From: Shewanella oneidensis MR-1
GTDB lineage: Bacteria; Pseudomonadota; Gammaproteobacteria; Enterobacterales; Shewanellaceae
Length of the DNA: 64,000 nucleotides
Assembly (NCBI RefSeq): GCF_000146165.2
Contig: NC_004347.2
Span: 868,001-932,000 of the forward strand
Direction of reading: 5' to 3'
Notes under the pieces: generated by a model
What the model was told of the DNA's origin: nothing
What the model saw: the letters and a program-made list of their open reading frames with translations, nothing else
The model's database searches: none
Shown: piece by piece, positions 54,605 to 63,532 of the stretch
Numbering within the stretch: position 1 is the first letter of the stretch
Layout: each line of letters starts with the position of its first letter
Made by a program: the position numbers and the translations under genes

Positions 54605-54763
54605 GATTGTTATGAGAAAGATATTTCAGCTGTGTTTGCCCAGATATGCATTGATGAATTACCTTACAAGCTTTTTTCCGAGGCGGTTGAGCCCAAAATA
54701 CATCACATATCCAAGTATGATTTGCACAATGATTCCGAACGGAAAGTATTTTTTGGTGTGTAA
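54605..54763 (+). pseudogene. 3' part of the IS-disrupted gene
   Basis: Starting with the second GATTGTTA, this reads D-C-Y-E-K-D-I-S-A-V-F-A-Q-I-C-I-D-E-L-P-Y and onwards to V-F-F-G-V and TAA at 54763. It continues the frame of the gene at 51304 exactly when one duplication copy is removed, giving 306 residues in all. There is no start codon or ribosome site here, so it is not expressed on its own. Confidence 0.8.
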
Positions 54764-55638
54764 ATTTGCCATATAAGCAATCAAGTAGACCCGTTACTCT
54801 CGACGGTTTTGGTATGAAGTTCGATGTGCTCGGGTGGTTCAGTCTCGGACACCTTATTGCAGGCGTTAGACGAAGTTTAATCAATGAGAATATGATGACT
54901 CTGGCTCATTTATGTCCCAAAGCGTGCTTCGTATTTCTTTAAAACTTACAGATTACGCTAATGCTAAAAAGGCTAGCCATGGTGATTAGCGAGACGACCG
55001 TCCGCCTCATGGACGGGGCGGTCGAGCATCCACGGATGGACTTGCTGCGTGTCGGTGAGTGAACACCATGGCAAGCCTGCGTTAGTGGATATCAGCCAAC
55101 GAATCTAATCAGGTTGCCATAAGTTTGATAATGCTATGACTCACCTTTAGTGCATTAAATCTAACGCGCTTTTGTCCCATCTTTAGATGACTAAACGGTT
55201 GTATGGATGTGAATTGCCATTGAAGCACCAGTGACCGTTGGCGATATGGCAGCTCATTCACATCCATGTGATCGCTGCATTAGTACGTCCTGTACAGCAG
55301 ATGTCGCCGTCGAGCCTCTGGGCTTTTTGTCAAAGAATGGGATGGCGTGTCACTGGGGAGACAATGGCAATTTCCTTTGTCCTAGTGATAAACAGTTCAC
55401 ACACTTTTTCACAAACGCCTTATTTCGAGAAGTATTGTTTAAGCAAGTCATAATGCCACTTACTCAATCACCAACCATTCTACTTTTTCGAAAAATCTAA
55501 GCGTGATTTCGCGTTATTCTTTTGCAAATTTCCTTGTTATTCTGCCACCATCAGCATTGCCACAGTTTCACGCTGTCATTTGGGGAACCAAGAGATTGCG
55601 AGTGCACAGGCTAATGCCTTATGAGTTAGGAGCATAAA
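54764..55638. other. Long intergenic region before pirin, with a complex hairpin
   Basis: I see no real gene in these 875 bases; an 89-codon frame at 55231-55500 and a leftward frame at 54600-54884 lack ribosome sites and recognisable content. At 54977-55071 CCATGGTG and CACCATGG close a palindrome containing GACCGTCC/GGACGG-GGTC arms and a 17-codon frame (M-D-G-A-V-E-H-P-R-M-D-L-L-R-V-G-E). The DNA after 55500 has the promoter for the pirin gene somewhere; I cannot assign it exactly. Confidence 0.5.
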
Positions 55639-56496
55639 ATGAAAGTCTTAGGCCAGTTTTCTGCTAAACCCGCGATGGATGGTGATGGGGTGAATATTCG
55701 CCGCGTGGCTGACTTTATCAGCACTCAGTTTGATCCATTCTTGATGATGGATGAGATCAAATCCGATGATAAACAGGATGTTATTGGTGGCTTTCCACCG
55801 CATCCACACCGTGGGATGGAGACCTTTACCTATATCCGTAAGGGCGGGTTTGAGCATCGTGATCAAATGGGTAACGTCAAAGCGATTCGTACAGGCGATG
55901 TGCAGTGGATGAGCACGGGTTACGGCGTGGTGCATTCTGAAATGCCGCTGGCCGATGCACTCAATGGTCTGCATGGCTTCCAAATTTGGGTCAATATGCC
56001 CGCGAAAGATAAACTGCGCCCCGCGACGTATCAGGATACGGCTTCAATCCCAAGCGTTGAAACCACGAACGACACAGGCGCAACCCTTAAAGCCTTGGCG
56101 GGGGATTGGGCTTTTGCGGGTAAGAGTACGATCAGTGCCACCATCCAAGGATTAGCGGGCGAAGCGGCGATTGCCGACTTGATGATTAACGCCAATGGTG
56201 AAGCGCAGCTCGATTTATCCAAGCATGAGTTTGCCGCCCTCTATATTTACCAAGGTGGCTTGAGTAAGGGCGAAGGCTCACAGTGGTCATTCAATGAAGG
56301 CCAGTTTTTAGTGCTCGATAGCCAAACGCCATTGCAGCTTAAGGCCGATGATCGCGGTGCGGGCATGTTACTGTTTGTGGGTAAACCGATTCGTGAAAAA
56401 ATTGTGCAGATGGGCCCCTTTGTGATGAACACCCAAGCGGAAATTCAGCAGGCGATTCGCGATTATCAAGAAGGGCGTTTTGGCCAAATCGCTTAA
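55639..56496 (+). CDS. Pirin-family protein (YhhW-like)
   Basis: This is a 285-residue bicupin pirin. The N-terminal cupin carries the metal site: FPPHPHRGMETFTYI (two His), then GGFEHRD, and GVVHSEMP with His and Glu. VQWMSTGYGVVHSE is diagnostic. E. coli YhhW has quercetinase activity in vitro; the physiological role is unclear. A terminator follows, so it is monocistronic. Confidence 0.92.
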   Translation: MKVLGQFSAKPAMDGDGVNIRRVADFISTQFDPFLMMDEIKSDDKQDVIGGFPPHPHRGMETFTYIRKGGFEHRDQMGNVKAIRTGDVQWMSTGYGVVHSEMPLADALNGLHGFQIWVNMPAKDKLRPATYQDTASIPSVETTNDTGATLKALAGDWAFAGKSTISATIQGLAGEAAIADLMINANGEAQLDLSKHEFAALYIYQGGLSKGEGSQWSFNEGQFLVLDSQTPLQLKADDRGAGMLLFVGKPIREKIVQMGPFVMNTQAEIQQAIRDYQEGRFGQIA

Positions 56497-56526
56497 TCTG
56501 TTAAGTTTGCCGTGCTGATCAAAACC

Positions 56527-56555
56527 AAAGCCCTGTATCCTTGCAGGGCTTTTTT
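56527..56555 (+). terminator. Intrinsic terminator after pirin gene
   Basis: AAAGCCCTG pairs with CAGGGCTTT across an eight-base loop, followed by TTTT. A clear stop signal for the pirin transcript. Confidence 0.88.
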
Positions 56556-56781
56556 ATTGCTGTTTACGCAGGCGATTTCGATTGTTTAAGGGCATGAGTT
56601 TAAGGACTTGAGGTAAAAGTTGCCCGTTGTTGCTACAATAGCCGTACTTTTGGGTTGAGCGAGCGCAGAATTGAATTCTTGCCTTACGTAACCCCGAATC
56701 TTGATAAACCCTTTTAATCGATAAGTAACGCAATTTTAGTAACCTAGCAGCCGCTTCGTTACCCACCACAGGATATTCGCC

Positions 56782-58185
56782 TTGAGCAATTCAGATTCTA
56801 AGCCCTCCATGGCTTTCTCGACCCTTAAGCTAAAAACCGAACTGCTTGAGAACCTTTCTTCTATGGGCTACAACGAGATGACGCCCATTCAGGCGCAAAG
56901 CTTGCCAGCCATTTTAGCGGGCGAGGATGTGATAGGTCAGGGTAAAACGGGGTCAGGTAAAACGGCGGCCTTTGGTCTAGGTTTACTAAATAAATTAGAC
57001 GTTAAGCGTTTTCGCATTCAAACCTTAGTACTGTGTCCAACCCGCGAGCTGGCCGACCAAGTGGCGCAGGAGATCCGTACTCTGGCCCGCGGTATACACA
57101 ATGTGAAAGTATTAACCCTGTGTGGTGGTGTGCCCATGGGGCCGCAAATTGGCTCTTTGGAGCATGGTGCCCATATTATTGTGGGAACCCCAGGGCGGAT
57201 CGTCGATCACTTAGACCGCAATCGTTTAGATTTAAGTAATCTGAATATGTTAGTGCTTGATGAAGCTGACCGCATGCTCGAAATGGGCTTCCAACCTCAG
57301 CTCGATGCCATTATTGAACAGTCACCACGAGAGCGCCAAACGCTGCTGTTTAGTGCGACATTCCCTGAGCAAATTCAATCGATTGCTAAACAAATCATGT
57401 ATAACCCTGTGATGGTTAAGGCCGCGGTTACCCATGAAAAAAATACCATCGAACAGCATTTTTATCAGTTAGATGACGATAAGTCGCGCATGCAAGCGCT
57501 GCAATTATTACTGTTAGAACATAAGCCAGAAAGCGCCGTGGTGTTTTGTAATACCAAGCGTGAAACGCAAAAAGTGGCCGACGAACTTGAGGGTTTAGGC
57601 TTTAGTGTTTTAGCCTTGCACGGCGATTTAGAGCAGCGCGATAGGGACGAAACCCTGTTGCAATTTGCCAATAAGAGTGCCTGTGTATTAGTGGCTACCG
57701 ACGTGGCCGCCCGTGGTTTAGATATCGATGCACTAGATGCGGTATTTAACTACCATGTGGCCTACGATACCGAAGTTCACATTCACCGTATCGGCCGTAC
57801 AGGTCGTGCGGGCAGTAAAGGCGCTGCTTATACCTTTTACAACGATCAAGACGGTTACAAGATTGCCTTGCTAGAAGAGTACTTAGATCGAGAAATTACC
57901 AGTGAATCACTGCCATCATTAAGCTTGCTTGGCAGTGCGCCCAATGCGCCAACCATGATCACTCTGCAAATCGATGGCGGTAAAAAAGAGAAACTTCGCC
58001 CTGGCGATATTCTTGGCGCCCTGACGGGTGATAATGGCATTGAAGGTACGCAGGTGGGCAAAATTCTTGTGACTGATTATCGCGCTTATGTGGCGGTAAA
58101 CCGTAAAGTGGCTAAAAAGGCACTGAGCAAGATCACCAGCGGCCGCATTAAGGGTAAGTCTTACCGCGCATGGTTGATGAAATAA
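56782..58185 (+). CDS. dbpA: ATP-dependent RNA helicase DbpA
   Basis: DbpA acts in 50S ribosomal subunit assembly, guided to 23S rRNA hairpin 92. The 467-residue protein has the Q motif, Walker A (GKTGSGKTAAFG), VLDEADRML, SAT and HRIGRTGRAG motifs of DEAD-box helicases. The C-terminal RNA-binding domain (from about residue 390, with GDILGALTGDNGIEGTQVGKI and YVAVNRKVAKKAL) is the DbpA type. The start is TTG at 56782 with AGGATA seven bases before; an ATG at 56809 is the alternative and begins AFSTLKL, as E. coli DbpA does. Confidence 0.94.
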   Translation: MSNSDSKPSMAFSTLKLKTELLENLSSMGYNEMTPIQAQSLPAILAGEDVIGQGKTGSGKTAAFGLGLLNKLDVKRFRIQTLVLCPTRELADQVAQEIRTLARGIHNVKVLTLCGGVPMGPQIGSLEHGAHIIVGTPGRIVDHLDRNRLDLSNLNMLVLDEADRMLEMGFQPQLDAIIEQSPRERQTLLFSATFPEQIQSIAKQIMYNPVMVKAAVTHEKNTIEQHFYQLDDDKSRMQALQLLLLEHKPESAVVFCNTKRETQKVADELEGLGFSVLALHGDLEQRDRDETLLQFANKSACVLVATDVAARGLDIDALDAVFNYHVAYDTEVHIHRIGRTGRAGSKGAAYTFYNDQDGYKIALLEEYLDREITSESLPSLSLLGSAPNAPTMITLQIDGGKKEKLRPGDILGALTGDNGIEGTQVGKILVTDYRAYVAVNRKVAKKALSKITSGRIKGKSYRAWLMK

Positions 58186-58219
58186 TCTATTTATTGCGAG
58201 TGAATTGACTCGAATGATA

Positions 58220-58252
58220 AATGCCACTGACCTAGCGTAAGTGGCATTTTTT
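58220..58252. terminator. Intrinsic terminator after dbpA
   Basis: AATGCCAC pairs with GTGGCATT over a 13-base loop, then TTTT. Situated between convergent dbpA and the CbrC-like gene. Confidence 0.8.
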
Positions 58253-58279
58253 ATGACGTTACATACCTAAGGGCTGTGA

Positions 58280-58807
58280 TTAATTGCAATCCATAGTGAA
58301 AATCACTTTATGGCAGTGGCGGCACTGAAACTTGTAAATGGCTAGATCGCCACCCTTTTGATAACCACTCAAGATTTTTTGCCAGAAGTCACGGTCGAGC
58401 ATGTATTCGGATAAAAATTCTTCCAATGATTCCCCTTGTAAGGCTTGTAATTCAGCAAGTTCGGCATCGCCATGAAATTCGCAGGCATCGTTACAATGGG
58501 ACTGCCAGACTTCCTGTTGCCATGAGATATAGCCTGGCGTTCTTTCGGCTACTTCTTTAACAATTGCGATATCAAGCCCGGCTTCAAGCAGGGGATAATC
58601 GTCGACAAAATGGCCATTAAATTTATCTGCAGCGCTGCCATCGGCAACGCACCATGGGCAGATAGCATCAATATTTTCAACGCAATACATCCCAGCTATA
58701 CAGATAAATCCTCGGGCTTTACCGCAGCATTGACAGCTTGCATCACTTGCAACGACTGCGCCTGTCGCGAGCGGGTTGGGATGATAGGTAAACAGAGGGA
58801 AATCCAT
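58280..58807 (-). CDS. CbrC-family protein (UPF0167)
   Basis: This 175-residue protein is of the CbrC/UPF0167 family: FPLFTYHPNPLATGAV, CQCCGKARGFICIAGMYC, ICPWCVADGSAADKFNG, and CRHC near the end, giving several potential zinc-ligand cysteines. E. coli CbrC is linked to colicin E2 tolerance under CreBC control; whether that applies here is unknown. Confidence 0.88.
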   Translation of the reverse strand: MDFPLFTYHPNPLATGAVVASDASCQCCGKARGFICIAGMYCVENIDAICPWCVADGSAADKFNGHFVDDYPLLEAGLDIAIVKEVAERTPGYISWQQEVWQSHCNDACEFHGDAELAELQALQGESLEEFLSEYMLDRDFWQKILSGYQKGGDLAIYKFQCRHCHKVIFTMDCN

Positions 58808-58865
58808 ATCGACTCCTGTTATAAATTTAAACGTTGTTAATGACTTAATCGCTGTGGCGTATGAG

Positions 58866-59288
58866 CTAAAGACATCTTTTCGCCATGGGGTGATTGGGGC
58901 TTAGCTGCAATAAATCCCAACGGTTGCCATAGAGATCTTCAAATACGGCGACCGTGCCGTAATCTTGCACTTGTGGCTCGCGAATAAAGTGAATGTCTAT
59001 TGACCGCATATACTCATAATCGCGCCAAAAATCATCGGTATTTAAGAATAAAAACACCCGCCCTCCGGCTTGATTGCCGATAAATGATTCCTGCTCAGGT
59101 TTAGAGGCTTTGGCTAGTAGTAAGGCCGTACCATGGGAGTTAGGCGGTGCAACCACAACCCAACGTTTATCTTGTTCGGGTTGATAGGAGTCTTCAATCA
59201 ACTCAAATTTGAGCTTATTAACGTAAAAATCAATCGCTTCATCGTAGTCTCTAACCACGAGCGCGATATGGACAATAGTCTGTTTCAT
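58866..59288 (-). CDS. VOC-superfamily (glyoxalase-like) protein
   Basis: This is a 140-residue glyoxalase/bleomycin-resistance-type protein. It begins KQTIVHIALVVRDYDEAIDFYVNKLKFEL, with the His of the metal site, and ends with FEDLYGNRWDLLQ, with the Asn/Trp pattern common in this family. The frame extends to 59375 but the ATG at 59288 gives the standard start. The ligand is unknown. Confidence 0.87.
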   Translation of the reverse strand: MKQTIVHIALVVRDYDEAIDFYVNKLKFELIEDSYQPEQDKRWVVVAPPNSHGTALLLAKASKPEQESFIGNQAGGRVFLFLNTDDFWRDYEYMRSIDIHFIREPQVQDYGTVAVFEDLYGNRWDLLQLSPNHPMAKRCL

Positions 59289-59435
59289 CTCGGTATCTCG
59301 GTTTTGATCTCGATTACAACAGCTATTGTAATCGCTATCGTAACGGTTAGCGTATCGCTGCGATAGCATAACCAATGTATGGCTAAAGTGAGTGGATTGA
59401 AGTCACTCACTTACTTAAGATGCTTATTTTAAAAG

Positions 59436-60476
59436 CTAAGGACAGGGCAATCTAAATTGATCTGAGAGAGCATTTAGACGGCTAAGTAACTCGGGGGAGA
59501 GGCTGACCTTTAAGCTGTCGATATTTTCTTTCAGTTGGTATAAATCTGTTGCACCAATAATGTTTGAGCCAACAAATTTACGTGAGTTAACAAAAGCGAG
59601 CGCCATTTGTGCGGGCGAGAGATTAAACTCGCGGGCCAAATCTACATAAGCTGCCGTGGCATCGAGTGCCATTTGCGAACCAGTATAACGGGCGAAGCGT
59701 TTAAACAGGGTTAAGCGCGCGCCTTCAGGCCATTGGTTGTTGCAATATTTGCCGCTCAGGGCGCCAAAGGCTAAGGGCGAGTAGGCCAGCAGTGGTAACT
59801 CTTCGCGGTGACTGATTTCACTCATGCCCACCTCAAAGCTGCGGTTGAGCAGGTTATAGGGATTTTGTACTGTGACAATGCGTGGTAAGCCGTGTTTTTC
59901 AGCCAGTTGCAGATATTTCATCAGCCCCCAAGGCGTTTCGTTCGATACGCCGATATAGCGCACTTTTCCTTGGCGAATGACTTCAGCAAGGGCTTCGAGG
60001 GTTTCAAGGATCGGTGTTTGCTGCTCAACCTCTTGCTCGTCGTAAAATAATTCCCCGAAGAAGTTGGTATTGCGATCTGGCCAATGCACTTGATAGAGAT
60101 CGATAGTATCGATTTGCAGGCGCTCGAGCGAGGTATCGACCGCTTGGTGAATGTTGTTCCAGTCCAGTGCCATGTTTTTGCGAATATAATCACTCTTGCC
60201 GCCTGGAGCGGCGATCTTAGTGGCGATAACTAAGTCATCACGGTTGCCACGGGCCTTGATATATTGGCCTAAAATGCGCTCGGTTTCGCCTTGGGTTTCC
60301 GGCTTTGGCGGCACAGGGTACATTTCCGCAGTATCAATAAAGTTGATGCCACTGCCTATGGCATAGTCTAGCTGTGCAAAGGCTTCGGCTTGGGTATTTT
60401 GTTCGCCCCAAGTCATAGTCCCTAAACAGATTTTGCTCACCTCGAGATTAGAATGCGGTATGCGTCTGTATTCCAT
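59436..60476 (-). CDS. tas: Tas-like aldo/keto reductase
   Basis: This is a 346-residue NADPH-dependent aldo/keto reductase. It matches E. coli Tas closely: M-E-Y-R-R-I-P-H-S start, LGTMTWGEQNTQAEA, DTAEMYPVPPKPETQG with the catalytic Tyr, DLYQVHWPDRNTNFFG with the active His, and NPYNLLNRSFEVG. The C-terminus resembles Tas as well. Its substrate is not established. It is alone and divergent from nqrA. Confidence 0.9.
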   Translation of the reverse strand: MEYRRIPHSNLEVSKICLGTMTWGEQNTQAEAFAQLDYAIGSGINFIDTAEMYPVPPKPETQGETERILGQYIKARGNRDDLVIATKIAAPGGKSDYIRKNMALDWNNIHQAVDTSLERLQIDTIDLYQVHWPDRNTNFFGELFYDEQEVEQQTPILETLEALAEVIRQGKVRYIGVSNETPWGLMKYLQLAEKHGLPRIVTVQNPYNLLNRSFEVGMSEISHREELPLLAYSPLAFGALSGKYCNNQWPEGARLTLFKRFARYTGSQMALDATAAYVDLAREFNLSPAQMALAFVNSRKFVGSNIIGATDLYQLKENIDSLKVSLSPELLSRLNALSDQFRLPCP

Positions 60477-60929
60477 CTATTTCTCCTACGGAAACTATCT
60501 TAGTTCGAGGCTATCAAGCTTTTGCTGTAAAGCAAAGGTTAATGCGGCGCTAAGTATGTTACTGGGTTAAAAATAACCAATGCCTTGCATAGGTTTTACT
60601 TGGTTTATTGCCACATATTGTGCATGGAATCGCCGCAGACATTGGTTTTTACACCTTTGCGTCGATTCGAGGCCGAAGAGGGGGATTTTTGTCTATTTTT
60701 ATATAGTTAAGTTAACTCTAAATCAGTTATGACGTAATTATGAGTTATTTGTTATAAAACTACATTTAGAGTTCTTGCCCTGACTTCATGTAGATTCGTG
60801 TCACAAAATAGTGCTTTTTTATGTATATTACTTACGGAATTACAGCGGAATGTGACGCCACTATCGGATTATCTGTTAACAAACATCTACCCTAAATTTA
60901 TCTAAAAATTTTCATGGTTGATATTTGTG
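60477..60929. promoter_or_regulatory. Intergenic region upstream of nqrA with a 10-bp inverted repeat
   Basis: This 453-base stretch has no gene. AACTCTAAAT (60714-60723) and ATTTAGAGTT (60764-60773) form a perfect inverted repeat 40 bases apart in AT-rich DNA. Either a looped regulatory site or the stem of a 5' leader is possible. The region serves the rightward nqr operon and the leftward tas gene. Confidence 0.45.
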
Positions 60930-62300
60930 ATGGCAGATTTTTCAAACCAAGTTATAACGATCAAAAAAGGCCTCGATTTGCCGATTTCGGGCGAGCCAAG
61001 GCAGATCATCGAACCCGGTAATAGGCCATCGCAAGTGGCCTTGTTGGGTGAAGAGTATGTTGGCTTAAAACCGACTATGCTGGTCGAAGTCGGCGATAAG
61101 GTCAAAAAAGGCCAACCTTTGTTTGAAGATAAAAAAACAAAGGGGGTATTTTTTACCGCTCCAGCCAGTGGCGAGATTGTGGCGATTAACCGTGGTGAGC
61201 GCCGAGTATTACAATCCGTGGTGATCCGCTGCAATGGCTTAGACGCCGATGAGCAGATCCGTTTCGATATTCACGCTGATTTGCAGTCACTTTCTGCACA
61301 AGTAGTACAGGCACAATTAGTTAATAGTGGCCTGTGGACTGCGCTGCGTACCCGTCCTTTCTCCCGTGTCCCCGCGTTAGATAGTAAACCCGCAGGTATT
61401 TTTGTCACGGCAATGGATACCAATCCGTTAGCCGCCGATCCTCGGTTGATTATTGCTGAGCAGAGCGATGCCTTTAAGGCGGGTTTAGCGGTGCTAAGTC
61501 ATTTAACTGATGGCAAAGTTTACCTCTGCCAAGACAAAGGCGAAGCCTTAGTCGGTGCTGATTTACCTAAAGTTGAAGTGCGCCGTTTTACAGGGGTACA
61601 TCCCGCAGGCTTAGCCGGTACGCATATCCACTTTACCTTGCCCGTAAGCATCGAGCGTCAGGTGTGGCATATCGGCTATCAAGACGTTATCGCTTACGGC
61701 AAGCTGTTCCAAACTGGTGAGCTTTATACCGACCGCGTGGTGGCTTTAGGTGGTCCAAGTGTGCTTAACCCGCGTTTACTGCGTACTCAGTTAGGTGCAG
61801 AGCTCAGTGCTTTAGTAGCCGATGAAGTGAAATCTGGCAATAACCGCGTGGTGTCAGGCTCGGTATTATCGGGCCATACCGCCCAAGGCGTGCATGACTT
61901 TTTAGGTCGTTTTCATAATCAAATATCAGTGCTCGCCGAGGATGCACAACACCAAGTGCTGCCTTGGGTGCGCGGTGGCTCGGATAAGTTTTCTATCACT
62001 CGTGCAGTGACTTCCCGTTTATTTGGTCTTACTAAGTCTTTTGAATTTACCACGCATCAGGGCGGCTCTCAGCGCGCCATGATGGCCTTTGGTCAGCTCG
62101 ATCGCGTAATGCCGCTGGATATTTTACCCACGCTGCTCGTTCGTGACTTAGTGGTGCGAGATACCGATGAGGCACAGGCCTTAGGCGCATTGGAGTTAGA
62201 TGAAGAAGATTTAGCCCTATGTACCTTTGTGTGCCCTGGCAAGTATGACTTTGGTAAAGAGTTACGTGCCTGTCTAGATGTTATCGAGAGGGAAGGTTAA
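60930..62300 (+). CDS. nqrA: Na+-translocating NADH:quinone reductase subunit A
   Basis: NqrA is a peripheral subunit of the Na+-pumping NADH:quinone oxidoreductase. The 456-residue protein has the family start ([16 protein letters not shown]), [34 protein letters not shown] and [22 protein letters not shown]. It carries seven extra residues (MADFSNQ) compared with the Vibrio start; the ATG at 60930 fits, though a TTG-type start at 60918 is also open. Its stop overlaps the nqrB ATG (TAATG). Confidence 0.95.
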   Translation: MADFSNQVITIKKGLDLPISGEPRQIIEPGNRPSQVALLGEEYVGLKPTMLVEVGDKVKKGQPLFEDKKTKGVFFTAPASGEIVAINRGERRVLQSVVIRCNGLDADEQIRFDIHADLQSLSAQVVQAQLVNSGLWTALRTRPFSRVPALDSKPAGIFVTAMDTNPLAADPRLIIAEQSDAFKAGLAVLSHLTDGKVYLCQDKGEALVGADLPKVEVRRFTGVHPAGLAGTHIHFTLPVSIERQVWHIGYQDVIAYGKLFQTGELYTDRVVALGGPSVLNPRLLRTQLGAELSALVADEVKSGNNRVVSGSVLSGHTAQGVHDFLGRFHNQISVLAEDAQHQVLPWVRGGSDKFSITRAVTSRLFGLTKSFEFTTHQGGSQRAMMAFGQLDRVMPLDILPTLLVRDLVVRDTDEAQALGALELDEEDLALCTFVCPGKYDFGKELRACLDVIEREG

Positions 62301-63532
62301 TGACGACACAACCTAAAAAACCTGATTTACAGGACGCTACTGGTTCGCAAGAAGAGTATTACGCCACAGGCAAATCGATGAAGGGCTTTGTGCGCTCATT
62401 GGTGATCGGAAGTGGTCGTAGCACGAAGGGACAAGTACACGTACGTGATGCCATTGATGTTAAACGTACCATGACCTTAGTCGGCCTATGTTTATTGCCA
62501 GCCATTTTATTTGGCTTATATAACGTGGGTTTACAGGCGCAACTCGCACTCGCAAGCGGCTTAAGCACTCCAGATACGTGGAAGCTTGCGCTGTTTAACG
62601 CCTTAAGCGGTGGCTTAACGGCAGAGACCAGTGTGATTGGCTTGTTCCTCTATGGCTTAAGTTTTTATCTGCCGATTTACTTAACGGCATTGCTGACCGG
62701 CCTTTTCTGGGAAGTGGTGTTTGCTAAGGTTCGTCACCAAGAATTGCACGAAGGCTTTTTCGTTACCGCCCTGCTATTTACGCTGATTTTACCTGTTTCG
62801 ATTCCGCTCTGGTTGGTAGTAATGGGGATTAGCTTTGGGGTAGTGATTGCCAAAGAGCTGTTTGGTGGCATGGGATATAACTTCCTTAACCCCGCCTTAG
62901 CTGGCTTGGCGTTTATCTATTTTGCCTATCCGTCAGAAGTCACAACCGTTAAGCAGTTAGTCGCAGTAGATGGTTTTTCTGGCGCGACTGCATTAGCGCA
63001 AGCCGCAGCCGGACAATTACAATTTGCCGATTACGCTTGGTACAGCGCCTTTAGCGATCCCAACTGGTGGAATAACTTCTTTGGCTTTACCGTGGGGGCG
63101 ATTGGTGAAACCAGCACGCTAGCGGTATTGCTCGGTGGTTTGTTACTGCTGATCACCCGTTTAGCTGATTGGCGTATCGTCGTGGGCGTGATGTTAGGCA
63201 TGATTGCCACCGCTACCCTGTTTAATCTGATTGGCTCAAGTACCAACCAAATGATGTCAATGCCGTGGACATGGCATTTAGTCACCGGTGGTTTTGCTAT
63301 CGCGATGATGTTTATGGCGACCGATCCAGTGACCACCTCTTATACCCGCCCAGGCAAGTTTGTCTACGGCGCGTTGATTGGTTTTATGACAGTCCTTATC
63401 CGTGTTGCTAACCCTAAAATGCCTGAAGGCGTGATGTTAGCGATTCTGTTCGCCAACCTGTGGGCACCGCTGTTCGATTATCTGGTGGCCCGTGCCAACA
63501 TCAAACGGAGATTAAAACGTCATGGTATTTAA
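62300..63532 (+). CDS. nqrB: Na+-translocating NADH:quinone reductase subunit B
   Basis: NqrB is a membrane subunit (about ten segments over 410 residues) that carries a covalently bound FMN on a Thr in the SGAT motif, seen here in DGFSGATALAQAA near residue 227. It has the NqrB patterns GMGYNFLNPALAGLAFIYFAYP and FMATDPVTTSYTRPGKFVYG. The reading frame overlaps nqrA by one base and nqrC by eleven, so the subunits are made in coupled translation. Confidence 0.95.
   Translation: MTTQPKKPDLQDATGSQEEYYATGKSMKGFVRSLVIGSGRSTKGQVHVRDAIDVKRTMTLVGLCLLPAILFGLYNVGLQAQLALASGLSTPDTWKLALFNALSGGLTAETSVIGLFLYGLSFYLPIYLTALLTGLFWEVVFAKVRHQELHEGFFVTALLFTLILPVSIPLWLVVMGISFGVVIAKELFGGMGYNFLNPALAGLAFIYFAYPSEVTTVKQLVAVDGFSGATALAQAAAGQLQFADYAWYSAFSDPNWWNNFFGFTVGAIGETSTLAVLLGGLLLLITRLADWRIVVGVMLGMIATATLFNLIGSSTNQMMSMPWTWHLVTGGFAIAMMFMATDPVTTSYTRPGKFVYGALIGFMTVLIRVANPKMPEGVMLAILFANLWAPLFDYLVARANIKRRLKRHGI

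Noticed and set aside
54600..54884. Leftward 94-codon frame overlapping the IS256 edge
   Set aside because: It spans the antisense of the disrupted gene and has no ribosome site or recognisable protein content.
55231..55500. 89-codon rightward frame (and an overlapping 71-codon frame)
   Set aside because: Amino-acid content is not protein-like, two frames compete and no ribosome site is seen; left as intergenic.
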